NCBI GenBank assembly: GCA_018304425.1
Contig: JAGVWE010000002.1
Coordinates: 434,001-498,000, forward strand
Length of the DNA: 64,000 bases
Source: Candidatus Iainarchaeum sp.
GTDB lineage: Archaea; Iainarchaeota; Iainarchaeia; Iainarchaeales; UBA10219
Reading direction: 5' to 3'
Positions within the stretch are counted from its first letter, which is position 1. Each line of letters begins with the position of its first letter. Shown one piece after another: positions 51,167 through 59,901 of the stretch. The notes under the pieces were generated by a model. It searched no databases and was not told the DNA's origin. It saw only the letters and a list, made by a program, of their open reading frames with translations. Made by a program: the position numbers and the translations under genes.

Positions 51167-52855
51167 TCACTGGCCTCCCCTGGGTTTGAGGAAGCCCAGG
51201 AAGCCCTTGGCCTCCGTGGGCGGCTTCGGCGTTCCCGTTGCCGGCGCGGGCACCGGTTGTGTGGCCGCCTGCCGGGCCGCCACGGCTTCCTCGAGTTTTT
51301 GGACTTCGGTTGCCTCAATCTTTTCCCCGGCCGCCTTTTCCTCGGCTGCCAGGAAGCCCGGCCGCTTGCCGTCGAGCACGGCCTGGATTACTTCCTGGGG
51401 CTCCATGTAGTACATGGCCATGACTTTTCCCACGTCATTGATTTTGCGGATGCCGAATTTCACTATCCAGTCCAGGATGGCTTTCTTGAGCTTGAGTTCG
51501 CGGTTGAGTTCGGCGGGGCTCAGCCCGGTGTGCAGGTTGAGTTCGTCGAACAACCTTAGACTCTCACTGTACTTGGAGATAATATCCCCCACCGGCTTCC
51601 ACCGGAACAGGATGTTGGGTTTGATGGTGTCCTCGTTTTCTCCGCCGGCTTTCTCGGAAATGAATTCCGCGAGTTGCAGCATCCGCCGCGTGCCCAGCCT
51701 CCGGTTCCTGAACATGACCACGTTGAGGTGCACGGAGTCCAGCATCGTGCTCGGTATCTCGATGGGGGGATTGGTCAACCGTCGAATGGTTTCCGCCGCG
51801 GTGTTCGCGTGCACGGTCGTGTACACGCTGTGCCCGGTGTGCATGGCCTCGAACATGACTTCGGCTTCCCGTTGCCTTCGGACTTCGCCTACAATGATTC
51901 TATCCGGCCGCATCCGCAAGCTGTTCACCAGCAGGTCGAGCATGCTGACCCCGCCCTTTCCCTCGGGGTTGGGTTCCCGCGTGGTCATGGGCACCCAGTG
52001 CAGGTAGTCCGGGAGCTGGAGTTCCCTTGTGTCCTCAATGGATAGGATGCGTTGGTTGGGCTGGATGAAGGGCATGCACACGTTGAGGAAGGAGGTCTTT
52101 CCCGAGCCAGTGCCTCCCGACACGATGATGTTCATCTCGTATTCGATGGCCAGCCAAATCAAGGCCATGGACTCGCTGTTCACGGTTTTCGCGTTGATGA
52201 AGTCGGTCACCGTCCACGGCTCGCGCCTGAACCGCCGAATCGTTATCGTGTTGCCGTGCGTGGAAATGGGTTGGAGGGTGGCGTTCGCCCTATCCCCCGA
52301 CACGAGGTGCGCGTCCAGCAAGGGGTTCAAGATGGTTATCTGCTTGCCGACTCTCCTCGCAATGATGCTGGCATAGTTCTGGATGTCCGCCTCGGACTCG
52401 ATGGCGATGTTGGTTTTCAGCCAACCGTACTTCTTGTGGTAGACCCAGAGGGGTTCCCGGGAGGAGTTGACCACGATTTCTTCGAGGTTGCCGTCGCTCA
52501 ACAGGAACTCTATTTCGCCGATGCCCAGCATTTGCTGTAAGAGCAGCCCCACCAGCACTTCCCGTACCTTGGCGCTCGTCGTGGGCAACTCGCGTTCCAA
52601 CGCCGTCCGCGCCTTTTTCCCGAACTCGTCCTTGAGTTGCGCGACGAACCGCGCGTCCATGCTTTTCTCGGGGGAAATCCGGGCCTCGGTGATGATGCGG
52701 TTCTTTAAATCGTTCAAGAGGGCCCGGGTCCCCTGCCCAAACTCGGGCACGCTCAAGTGGTAGATGCGGACGAACTCGTCTTCCTTGGCCACGACGTTCA
52801 CTTCGAGCGTGATGTGGTCGGACTCTATTTCGTAGGATTCAAGGACTTTGACCAT
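51167..52855 (-). CDS. TadA/VirB11-type pilus assembly ATPase
   Basis: The 562-residue protein has Walker A SGGTGSGKTS (246-255), Asp box ILSIEDTRELQLP, Walker B DRIIVGEVR (about 318) and His box MHTGHSVYTTVHANTA (about 338-353). An N-terminal domain of about 190 residues and a C-terminal Pro/Ala-rich tail with GFLGFLKPRGG flank the core. It powers pilin extrusion in a type IV pilus-like system. It is in a four-gene operon from 53973 to 49266. No archaellum-specific genes (FlaH, FlaF/G) are present, so a pilus rather than an archaellum is likely. Confidence 0.92.
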   Translation of the reverse strand: MVKVLESYEIESDHITLEVNVVAKEDEFVRIYHLSVPEFGQGTRALLNDLKNRIITEARISPEKSMDARFVAQLKDEFGKKARTALERELPTTSAKVREVLVGLLLQQMLGIGEIEFLLSDGNLEEIVVNSSREPLWVYHKKYGWLKTNIAIESEADIQNYASIIARRVGKQITILNPLLDAHLVSGDRANATLQPISTHGNTITIRRFRREPWTVTDFINAKTVNSESMALIWLAIEYEMNIIVSGGTGSGKTSFLNVCMPFIQPNQRILSIEDTRELQLPDYLHWVPMTTREPNPEGKGGVSMLDLLVNSLRMRPDRIIVGEVRRQREAEVMFEAMHTGHSVYTTVHANTAAETIRRLTNPPIEIPSTMLDSVHLNVVMFRNRRLGTRRMLQLAEFISEKAGGENEDTIKPNILFRWKPVGDIISKYSESLRLFDELNLHTGLSPAELNRELKLKKAILDWIVKFGIRKINDVGKVMAMYYMEPQEVIQAVLDGKRPGFLAAEEKAAGEKIEATEVQKLEEAVAARQAATQPVPAPATGTPKPPTEAKGFLGFLKPRGGQ

Positions 52856-52857
52856 GT

Positions 52858-53973
52858 TCAGCCTTCCTCGGTTTCCTTGGCCTTCTTGTAGACCACGATG
52901 GGCGCGCCAATGGGGGGATAGACTATTTCGATGAGGCCACTGTCTTCCAGGGTCTTCACGTGTTCCATGATTTGGGTTCGCTCCACGTGCAAGGCGTTCG
53001 CCATTTCCAGGATCTTGGCCTTGTTGTGGGCCCGCAGGTAGTTGAGTATCTTGTCGTAGTCCGTGACAATCCGGTGTCTTTCGATGTCCTTCATGACGGA
53101 CTTGATTTCCTCTTTTTTCTTGAGGTTGGCGAGTTCCCGGAAGTCAATGCCCTCGCTTTCCGTCTGGGTTTCTTCCTTGGCCGGATGGTAACTGATTTTC
53201 TGGACTTCATCGGTCAGTTGCCCGGCCTTTTCCGTGATTTCCTTTCCCTCGGGCAGGGAGTGGAGTTCGCCGAGCACGCCCTTGCGTTCTTCTTCGGTGA
53301 GCGGTTCGGGTTCCACTTCATGGGCTTCCGCGGCCCGTAGCACCTTTTCTTCGGCTTCCCGTAACTCGGCTTCCGAGAGCTTGGGGTGCTCGGCCAGCAT
53401 GCGCTCGAGCTTGCTGTGACCGCGTTCCTCGTCGGCCGCCACAGGTTCAGCTTGCATGGGCGGAGGGGCAACGGTTTTCCCTGCCCCGGTTCGGGGCCCC
53501 ATCGCGGCTTCGGTTGCCGCCACCGCTTTTTTCGGGGGCCTCGCGAGCTCCGGGTGTGTTTCCGTCAACCGCTCCAATTCCTTTAACAGTTCTTCTTCGT
53601 GCTTCCGCTCGGCTTCGATGAGTCCCCGGATGGCTTTCATGGTTTCCCGGATTTTCTCCGCGTCCTCGTGCTCGCCCTCGCTTTGCGCGAACTCCGCGGC
53701 CCGGGCATGCCAGTCCTGCTCTCGTTCCAGGGTCTCCAGGCCCGCCCGCTTTTGTTCCAGGGCCCCGCTCACGATTTCATGCCGTTCCCCTGGTTGCTTG
53801 GCCGCAAACCCCGGGCCCAAAACCGTTTCCTTGGCCCCGAGACCGGCCGGCGTTTGGGGCACCGGAACCGGTTCCCTTTCCCGGGCCTCACTGGCCGGGG
53901 CCTGAACCGCTGCCGGCTTGCCTTTTGGCCCCAGCAACCGCTTTAACCCGTCAAAAAAGCCGTTCTCGTTCAT
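52858..53973 (-). CDS. Coiled-coil protein with C-terminal winged helix, pilus-operon partner
   Basis: The 371-residue protein begins FFDGLKRLLGPKGK, followed by a low-complexity, Glu/Ala-rich coiled region (about 25-280) and a winged-helix-like end (about 285-365) with DYDKILNYLRAHNKAKILEM and RTQIMEHVKTLEDSGLIEIV. It ends 2 nt before the ATPase gene. Such proteins accompany TadA-type ATPases in archaeal pilus loci, perhaps as regulators or adapters; this is inference. Promoter boxes lie at about 53994-54001 and 54003-54008. Confidence 0.75.
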   Translation of the reverse strand: MNENGFFDGLKRLLGPKGKPAAVQAPASEAREREPVPVPQTPAGLGAKETVLGPGFAAKQPGERHEIVSGALEQKRAGLETLEREQDWHARAAEFAQSEGEHEDAEKIRETMKAIRGLIEAERKHEEELLKELERLTETHPELARPPKKAVAATEAAMGPRTGAGKTVAPPPMQAEPVAADEERGHSKLERMLAEHPKLSEAELREAEEKVLRAAEAHEVEPEPLTEEERKGVLGELHSLPEGKEITEKAGQLTDEVQKISYHPAKEETQTESEGIDFRELANLKKKEEIKSVMKDIERHRIVTDYDKILNYLRAHNKAKILEMANALHVERTQIMEHVKTLEDSGLIEIVYPPIGAPIVVYKKAKETEEG

Positions 53974-54002
53974 CCTGTTCCCACATTAAATGGGTTTTCT
54001 GC

Positions 54003-54008
54003 TTTAAA
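54003..54008 (-). promoter_or_regulatory. TTTAAA box of the pilus assembly operon
   Basis: TTTAAA centred at 54005.5 is about 32 nt from ATG 53973; a second ATTTAAT-like box at 53994-54001 would give an even closer leaderless fit. Confidence 0.45.
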
Positions 54009-54057
54009 TACCTATTCCTGGCGCGCTCCGTTAAAATAGCATTATCGGCCGTAGGCC

Positions 54058-54513
54058 TCACAGCGTAGATGGCGGGAAGACATAGCGTATTGGTTTTGCC
54101 GGCACAGCCCCTGCAAGAAGGTCGGAAACCGACAAGACTTTGACGCGGTGTTGCTTGCGAAACCCCTTGTCATAGGACCACAGCGGGAGTTTCCGCGCCA
54201 GGGCCAGCGCCAAATAGGGCGCGTCTTCTCCGTGGGCAGCCAGGCGCAGCGCCTGGGGCAAGAAAGCGGCGTATTCCTTTTCCGGGACTGCAGTTAGGGC
54301 TGCCAGCAGGGAACCGGCAACCTGTTGCGCCTGTTCTTTGCCCACCTTGATTTTTTTGGCGCATTCCCGGTCGGTTTGCAGGTGCCGCGAGAATTCGACC
54401 AGCAAATGTTCCGGCGCGAGGAACGAGTGCCGGGGGTCAAGCAAGGGCTTGCGGGTGATGGAATCCTTGAGCAGGGCGGACAATAGGATGTTCGCGTCGA
54501 CGACGGCCCGCAT
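54058..54513 (-). CDS. PIN-domain ribonuclease toxin (VapC-like)
   Basis: The 151-residue protein begins MRAVVDANILLSALL (Asp6 of the acidic site), with a Glu around residue 40 (HLLVEFSRHL), AAHGEDAPYLALALARK and LWSYDKGF supplying the remaining acidic residues. PIN toxins cleave RNA. The antitoxin reading frame ends 3 nt upstream, so this is the toxin half of a VapBC-like pair. That antitoxin appears to lack an in-frame start, so the toxin may be inactive, silenced or controlled otherwise. Confidence 0.83.
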   Translation of the reverse strand: MRAVVDANILLSALLKDSITRKPLLDPRHSFLAPEHLLVEFSRHLQTDRECAKKIKVGKEQAQQVAGSLLAALTAVPEKEYAAFLPQALRLAAHGEDAPYLALALARKLPLWSYDKGFRKQHRVKVLSVSDLLAGAVPAKPIRYVFPPSTL

Positions 54514-54516
54514 GGG

Positions 54517-54774
54517 TTAATGCCCCGCATGCCTTTGCCAAGCCTCTTTCTTGAGTTGCACGGCCATTTTCTCGATGTCCTGCTCGGTCAATTCGCTGTT
54601 CCGAAGCAAGTCGTCAAGCGTTTTGAGGGCCTTGAGCCGCTTTAGCTTTTCCTGCAAAAAGCGCCGCGTCTCTTCGGACCAGTTCACTTCCTTGAACGCG
54701 GCGAGTTCCTGTTTGACTTTGACTGGAATGGCAACCGTGAAGTCGCATGGGCCAAATGAATCCCTCCTTACGGT
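54517..54774 (-). pseudogene. VapB-like antitoxin remnant without in-frame start codon
   Basis: The frame reads VAIPVKVKQELAAFKEVNWS and then a charged helix ending KKEAWQRHAGH, with a stop 3 nt before the toxin ATG, as expected for a short antitoxin. It is open back to TAA at 54775-54777, but has no ATG, GTG or TTG before the VAIPV segment. A good ribosome site (AAGGAGGG) and TTG at 54755 are present, but TTG is in another frame. A one- or two-base shift near 54736-54755, or a sequence error, would restore it. Confidence 0.55.
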
Positions 54775-54858
54775 TTACACTAAAATTAATAATTACACGA
54801 ACTTATTTTAAAGCTTGTGGGCGGGTAGGGTGCGTGGAAAGGCAAGCCCTAAAACAGT

Positions 54859-55509
54859 TTACGCCGCGTCCGCGTCTCTCCTGGCTTGCTCGTTGCAGGC
54901 AGCCGCTTGGTTGGGGTCGAGGAACTTGTTGCAGAGCTTGGCGGCCTTGGTTTGCTCGAAGACCTGCCAATAGCATTGGTCTCGGTGGAACCGGAAGTGG
55001 TCCTTGTCGATGGCTTCTTCCGTGATGTACGCGCAGGCCGCCTCGTTGGCGGTGTCCTTGGCTATGCTCCTATAACAGTCGTTTTTGCTGTACTGGTCTT
55101 GGGGGCTTGCAGTGGACATCAACGCGCAGGGCTCGAATTTCTTGGACAGCAGGGCCACGGTCTTGTAACAGGAGTCTCTAGTGGGAACATGCTGGATGCC
55201 CTGGCAGAAGTCCGGGTTCAGGGCGTCAATGGCGGTGTTCCGCAGGCACCGCATCCGGGTCTTGGCGTTGAGTTCCTCGCATAGCTTGGGGTAATGGCCT
55301 TGCACCGCTAATTGCTCGATGCACTCCTGTTGCTTGGAGTAAGTGAGGTTCTGGCACCGGGTGAGGGGGTCAAAGGCCGAGGCCTGTTCTTCGGGGGGCA
55401 CATAGGCTTTTTCCTTGCCCGCCCCGCTTGCCGGGGGCTGCACGCAGCCCCACAATAGAACCAGCAGCGCCAGTCCCAGTCCAACCGAAATCCAGGTAGC
55501 CCGGTCCAT
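54859..55509 (-). CDS. Lipoprotein with about six paired-cysteine repeats
   Basis: The 216-residue protein has a signal peptide ending in lipobox VLLWGCV (Cys22), a linker, then six units with two cysteines each, such as RCQNLTYSKQQEC, LCEELNAKTRMRC, FCQGIQHVPTRDSC and LCNKFLDPNQAAAC. The spacing and the CY...A and IA patterns match the larger lipoprotein at 32873-34273, so both belong to one repeat family that I cannot name. It should be anchored on the outer face of the membrane with stacked disulphide-linked helices. Confidence 0.75.
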   Translation of the reverse strand: MDRATWISVGLGLALLVLLWGCVQPPASGAGKEKAYVPPEEQASAFDPLTRCQNLTYSKQQECIEQLAVQGHYPKLCEELNAKTRMRCLRNTAIDALNPDFCQGIQHVPTRDSCYKTVALLSKKFEPCALMSTASPQDQYSKNDCYRSIAKDTANEAACAYITEEAIDKDHFRFHRDQCYWQVFEQTKAAKLCNKFLDPNQAAACNEQARRDADAA

Positions 55510-55586
55510 GCACTAAAGGGGTCCACAAAATTATTTAAGGGTTTGGCTTTTGTTAGGCAAAAGCCCCCTCTAAACTCGGCCGTAAG

Positions 55587-55596
55587 CTTAATATAT
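55587..55596 (+). promoter_or_regulatory. TATA-like element of the pilin-like operon
   Basis: An AT-rich ATATATT segment around here predicts transcription near 55617, about 28 nt before ATG 55645. It would drive the five-gene run that leaves the window. Confidence 0.4.
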
Positions 55597-55644
55597 TTGA
55601 AGTCGTTAATATAACGGCTTGCGGGAGTGCCATCGGGGGTTTCC

Positions 55645-58482
55645 ATGTCTAGGGCGCAGATTTCCACGGAATACGTTTTCATGGTGGCCTTTCTCCTCCT
55701 GATTGTCGGCATCATGTTCGTGTTCTCGATGCAGACCGCCCAGGAAACCATTTCCGCCAACCTCGTGGCCAATTCCCTCAATTCCTTGGAGAAGACCATT
55801 GGAGAGGTCTATGCCTTGGGCCCGGACACCCAGTTGTACACCGAAATCGACTTGCCGGATTCCCTCGTGGACTCCACGGTCTCGGGTTACTCGTATGGCT
55901 TCAAAGTCAATTCCTTGAGCGGGGAAAGCAATCTCTTGACCGAGGCCAAGGCCGAGCTGGTGGGGACGCTGCCCACGACTTCGGGCCGGCACCTGGTGCG
56001 CGTGCGCATGCGCTCGGACGGCAAAATCGAGTTGGGCAAGGGCCTCCGCATCGCGCCCGTGAAGCAGAGCGTGAGCCTCTTCCCAGGCCAAAGCGCTTCC
56101 ATGGACTTCGTGGCCTTCAACGAAACCTATGACTCGCTTTCCGTGGACGAGCTCTGGGTCGGGCACCAGTACAAGCAGAACAACATCCTCGTGCAGTTAG
56201 TTGATTCGGGCAACACCGTGTTATGCGACCAATGCTTCCAGTCCACTTCCTTGGCCAGCCCCATCAGCATAGCATCCGGGGACGACTTTGCCTTCACGGC
56301 CAACGTCTCCATTCCAACAGGCACCGCGTCGACTTCCAGGGCCGGGCCCAACTACCTGCGCGCCTCCAACGGCATCGAAGGCGAATATGATTTCACGGTC
56401 ACAGTCCTCGAAGAACTCGGCGACGTGGACATCGACCTCTCAACTCCCCCCATTTCCCCGGCCGGGAACCCCTCCAACAAGAGCACCCTCTACTTTGCTG
56501 ACGCTTTCCCCCCGGAAACCCTTTACCTAGCGGGAGCCCAGCAAGAGCAACGCGGCCAGATAGTCGTGAACATCTCGGCCTTGAACCAGGCTGGCCAGCC
56601 CGCGAACATCAAGCAAGCCATCCAGTTGTTCCAAATCATTGACCCCAATGGCGTCGTGGTCGTGGAGTTGACCGGCCTCGACATCCCCTTCAGTTACACG
56701 TATACAACGACTTTAAGCAGTCCAGTAGGCACGTACACCGTGCACGTGGAAACCGACCCCACCAAGACCAAGAACGCGGTCACCAAGGACAGCACCTTTG
56801 AGCTCACGGCAGCCAACATCTCCATGCGGGAATGCTTTGAATTCCAGTGGCTGAACACCGCCATTTCCTCGGATGGCCTGCGGTTGAACGACTGGCTCAT
56901 GCGGAACGCGTGCACCAGCGACCCCATCAACATCACGCAGATGGCTATTGACATCCAGAACGACCAGGACGGAGTCCTGATACGAAACGTTTACTTTGGT
57001 GGAATCCCCGTGTTCGGCGAAGCCACGGGCGCGCCTCCCCAGTCGCCTCCGGCCCCGTTCCCGATTGTGGGCGCGAACCTGCAGCCGCCCTACTCCTTGC
57101 CGGCCAGCACCACGATTTCCGCCAACAACAAGCTGGAGGTCACGCATCCGGCCCTCAACGACGAAGGCGAGGTCATTACTTTTACGTTCTACTTCCAGGA
57201 CGGCAGCCAAGCCTATGTCACCGTGCCGCCCTTCAGCGCCCCGCCCATGAACGACGCGGACTGCATTGCCGTGGACATGAGTTCCACGAAGTTCACGGGA
57301 ACCCTGCCGGCCGGCTCCGAGTTCGGCGGCTTCACAATTGCCAACAACTGTGAAAAACCGGTAACGATTGTTTCGACCATGGTTTCCCTGGCCAAGGACC
57401 CCAACAACGCCACCCAAATCATTAAACTCAATTACCTGGGCAGCGATGCCTGGACCGGGAGTGCCCTGCCCAGCCAAACCATCGTGCATTCCCCCGTGGT
57501 CATTCCCAGCAAGAGCAGCTGGACCAACCACGCCATCACCACCAGCCAGCAGATAAGCGTCTCAGGCCAGTCCATTACCCTCACCTTCGGCTTTCCTTCG
57601 GGCCCCACCTATACGAGCCCGGCATGGCAGCCCAACCTCAACCTGCAATCGGTTTGCCTGGTCATCAGCCACGGCAACCAGCCGCTGGGCACGCACCAGG
57701 AGAGCTGGGCCACGACCAACGACGTGGTGGCGGACTTTTCCCTGACCAATACCTGTCCCTTTCCCATTCAAGTCATTGGCTTGATGGCCAACGCCAACAA
57801 CAATCCCACGCCTACCACCCTGACCCTAGTGCACCTGGACTCCGGGGTCGTTGCAATGCCCCAGTGGCAGACGGGAAACCCGGGCACACCCATGCCGTTC
57901 TCGCCGCCCTCCAATCCCCTCAACATCCTGTCCGGTGCCACCATTACTTCCAACGACTTGCAGTTCAATGCCTCGCTGATGCCGCCCTTCTATTTGACGG
58001 GCACCGTGATGATGGCGGACAACAGCCAGAAAAGCTTCCCCCCTTGGCCGCAAACCAACATGACGGCGGCCAACTGCCTGACCGGCTTCTCCAACGGGAC
58101 CTGGGACACGAGTGGCACTACCTACACGGGCACCAACCTCACCAACCCCTGCAGCACATCCATCACCATCCAGACCATCACGGTCAACGACGGCTCGGGC
58201 AACGCGGGCTGGAAGGCAACCACCGTCAACTTCGGGGGCGGGGCCACGGAATACTTTGACGCGGCGGGCACGGGCAGCCCGGCTTCCCTGGACATCACGG
58301 ACTTCACCATTCAAGGCAACGGTTCCGCCACCGGCAATTCCCTGGCCTTTTCATCCAGCAGCAGCGTGGAATGCAAGACCATAACCGTTGACTTCCAGTT
58401 GGCGGATTCGACCGGCGCCGTCTCGGTGTTGCCCGGCATCTCCATTGCGCCCTCCAGCAACCCGGCTTGCTCGGGAGGATAA
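55645..58482 (+). CDS. Large pilin-like surface protein with class III signal peptide
   Basis: The 945-residue protein starts MSRAQISTEYVFMVAFLLLI, with cleavage expected between Ala4 and Gln5 and a hydrophobic assembly helix to about residue 26. The rest is a large Thr/Ser/Asn/Pro-rich beta region with many potential N-glycosylation sites (NIT, NGT, NCT-like) and recurring C-x-x-V/I...N.C pairs (DCIAVDMSS, NNCEKPVTI, SVCLVISHG, NTCPFPIQV), suggesting repeated beta domains of about 110-150 residues. GTG 55627 is an upstream alternative. Probably a pilus-linked adhesin; first gene of the run. Confidence 0.8.
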   Translation: MSRAQISTEYVFMVAFLLLIVGIMFVFSMQTAQETISANLVANSLNSLEKTIGEVYALGPDTQLYTEIDLPDSLVDSTVSGYSYGFKVNSLSGESNLLTEAKAELVGTLPTTSGRHLVRVRMRSDGKIELGKGLRIAPVKQSVSLFPGQSASMDFVAFNETYDSLSVDELWVGHQYKQNNILVQLVDSGNTVLCDQCFQSTSLASPISIASGDDFAFTANVSIPTGTASTSRAGPNYLRASNGIEGEYDFTVTVLEELGDVDIDLSTPPISPAGNPSNKSTLYFADAFPPETLYLAGAQQEQRGQIVVNISALNQAGQPANIKQAIQLFQIIDPNGVVVVELTGLDIPFSYTYTTTLSSPVGTYTVHVETDPTKTKNAVTKDSTFELTAANISMRECFEFQWLNTAISSDGLRLNDWLMRNACTSDPINITQMAIDIQNDQDGVLIRNVYFGGIPVFGEATGAPPQSPPAPFPIVGANLQPPYSLPASTTISANNKLEVTHPALNDEGEVITFTFYFQDGSQAYVTVPPFSAPPMNDADCIAVDMSSTKFTGTLPAGSEFGGFTIANNCEKPVTIVSTMVSLAKDPNNATQIIKLNYLGSDAWTGSALPSQTIVHSPVVIPSKSSWTNHAITTSQQISVSGQSITLTFGFPSGPTYTSPAWQPNLNLQSVCLVISHGNQPLGTHQESWATTNDVVADFSLTNTCPFPIQVIGLMANANNNPTPTTLTLVHLDSGVVAMPQWQTGNPGTPMPFSPPSNPLNILSGATITSNDLQFNASLMPPFYLTGTVMMADNSQKSFPPWPQTNMTAANCLTGFSNGTWDTSGTTYTGTNLTNPCSTSITIQTITVNDGSGNAGWKATTVNFGGGATEYFDAAGTGSPASLDITDFTIQGNGSATGNSLAFSSSSSVECKTITVDFQLADSTGAVSVLPGISIAPSSNPACSGG

Positions 58483-58487
58483 CGTTT

Positions 58488-58907
58488 ATGCACGAAAAAA
58501 CGCTTTTGCACGAAAACCGGAAGGCCCAGGCCAGCACGGAGACCCTCATCATCATCGGCATCCTCATGGTGTTGTTCACGATTGTCCTGGTCTACTACTC
58601 GGAGAACGAGCGGTTCGTGAGGGACTTGCGGTTGCCCTGGGAAAAGGAAATCGAGTGCGAAAAATACGCTGAAATCCTGTCCAGCATCTACAACAAGGGC
58701 CACGGCGCGGAATGGTCGGGAACCCTGGACAAGAAGCTCTTCATCGGCGACAACCTCATCTACCTGTATGACCTGGACAAGACCATCAGCGATTCCGTGC
58801 TATGCAACCACTTTGCCAAGCTCTACAACAGTTACACGGCAACCGGCAACGTGACCTTTGCCAACGTGGGAGGGAGGGTGGCCATCCTTGGCAACAGCGT
58901 CGTTTAA
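58488..58907 (+). CDS. Minor pilin-like protein
   Basis: The 139-residue protein has a class III-like signal (RKAQASTETLIIIGILMVLF), cleavage expected before QASTE, then a soluble domain with two cysteines (IECEKYA, VLCNHFA). GGAGGAT at 58477-58483 precedes ATG 58488. It begins 5 nt after the large pilin-like gene and overlaps the next gene by 20 nt. Likely a minor pilin of the same machine. Confidence 0.8.
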   Translation: MHEKTLLHENRKAQASTETLIIIGILMVLFTIVLVYYSENERFVRDLRLPWEKEIECEKYAEILSSIYNKGHGAEWSGTLDKKLFIGDNLIYLYDLDKTISDSVLCNHFAKLYNSYTATGNVTFANVGGRVAILGNSVV

Positions 58908-59451
58908 GGCGAACCAGCGGTTGGGCCGGCGCGGCCAAATCGTGAGCTACGACATCTACCTAGCCGTCTTCGTCTTCCTGATACTGTTCGGCGCCATGTA
59001 CTTGTTGTGGCAGGGCAACCTCAAGCACCTCGACCGCGAACGGAGGATACTGGAAATGAAGTACACTGCAGTCCAAGTGGCCGACTACCTGGTCTCCAGC
59101 CCCGGCAACCCCGTGGACTGGGAAGTCAACCTGGACCCCACCGCCGTGGGCCTGGCCAGCGAGCGGCTGCTGTTATCGGAGTCCAAGGTGGCCAAGCTGC
59201 CGGGCCTCTACGAGGACGGCGTGCAAAAACTGGACTATGCGATGGCCAAAAACTATTTGAACATCGCCAACTACGATTTCTACCTCAAAATCGAGTCCGG
59301 CTCCAGCCTCCTGTTCGAGTCCGGGAAAGCCAATGACTCCGGCTTGTTCATAGTCTCCGAGTACCCCTTGAAGGAGGCGCGGATAGCCTATTCGAGGATG
59401 GTCCAGTACGACAACCAACCGGCCCTCTTGACCCTCACCATTTATGGATGA
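58888..59451 (+). CDS. Minor pilin-like protein
   Basis: The 187-residue protein starts at TTG 58888, preceded by a GGGAGGGTGG ribosome site. LGRRGQIVSYDIYLAVFVFL fits a class III-like cleavage after Gly in RRG, then one hydrophobic helix. The soluble part has no cysteine and is mixed alpha/beta. TTG 58921 is a second possible start. It overlaps the preceding minor pilin gene by 20 nt and is followed within 6 nt by the next. Confidence 0.75.
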   Translation: MATASFKANQRLGRRGQIVSYDIYLAVFVFLILFGAMYLLWQGNLKHLDRERRILEMKYTAVQVADYLVSSPGNPVDWEVNLDPTAVGLASERLLLSESKVAKLPGLYEDGVQKLDYAMAKNYLNIANYDFYLKIESGSSLLFESGKANDSGLFIVSEYPLKEARIAYSRMVQYDNQPALLTLTIYG

Positions 59452-59457
59452 AAGCCC

Positions 59458-59901
59458 ATGACGCCAACCAAAACCAGGGGATATGTTTTCAGCGCCGACA
59501 TCATCCTAGCCGTCATCGTCTTCATCCTCTTGTTCGCCGCCATGCAGTACTCGTTGACCGAACCCGAGGCCAGCGGCGTTGAAACCCTGCAGATGCGGCA
59601 AATCATGGATGACCTGCTCTCGTTGCTGGACCGGGACCAAGTCCTCCAGTCCTTCAACGAGTCCACGATTTCAGCCGCGGTCAACGAGGCCCTGCCGGCC
59701 CGCTTTGACTACAAGATGTCCATCGAGAAGTGGAGCGTGAGCGGGGAAACCCAGGTGCTGGTCAGCGAAATGGAGTTCGGGAACACGGAGGCAGACCTGT
59801 CCGACCTCGAATTCGTGAAAGGCAGAAGGACGTTCGTGAAGACATCCCTCACCGGCATCGACAGCTACTACAACCTCGAGTACCGGATGTGGCTCAAATG
59901 A
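59458..59901 (+). CDS. Minor pilin-like protein
   Basis: The 147-residue protein has TKTRGYVFSADIILAVIVFI, resembling a class III signal with Tyr in place of Gln after the cleavage site, then one hydrophobic helix and a small soluble domain without cysteine. It starts 6 nt after the previous stop and overlaps the giant gene by 4 nt (ATGA at 59898). Probably processed and inserted like its neighbours, although the altered signal makes processing less certain. Confidence 0.72.
   Translation: MTPTKTRGYVFSADIILAVIVFILLFAAMQYSLTEPEASGVETLQMRQIMDDLLSLLDRDQVLQSFNESTISAAVNEALPARFDYKMSIEKWSVSGETQVLVSEMEFGNTEADLSDLEFVKGRRTFVKTSLTGIDSYYNLEYRMWLK

Noticed and set aside
49266-53973. Archaellum locus
   Set aside because: ATPase and T2SSF proteins fit, but no archaellin, FlaH, FlaF or FlaG was found, and the T2SSF function is split in two, which is closer to Tad-type pili.
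54551-54811. Plus-strand reading frame over the antitoxin
   Set aside because: Ser/Cys/Leu-rich translation typical of a shadow frame; the minus strand has the VapB-like protein and a ribosome site.
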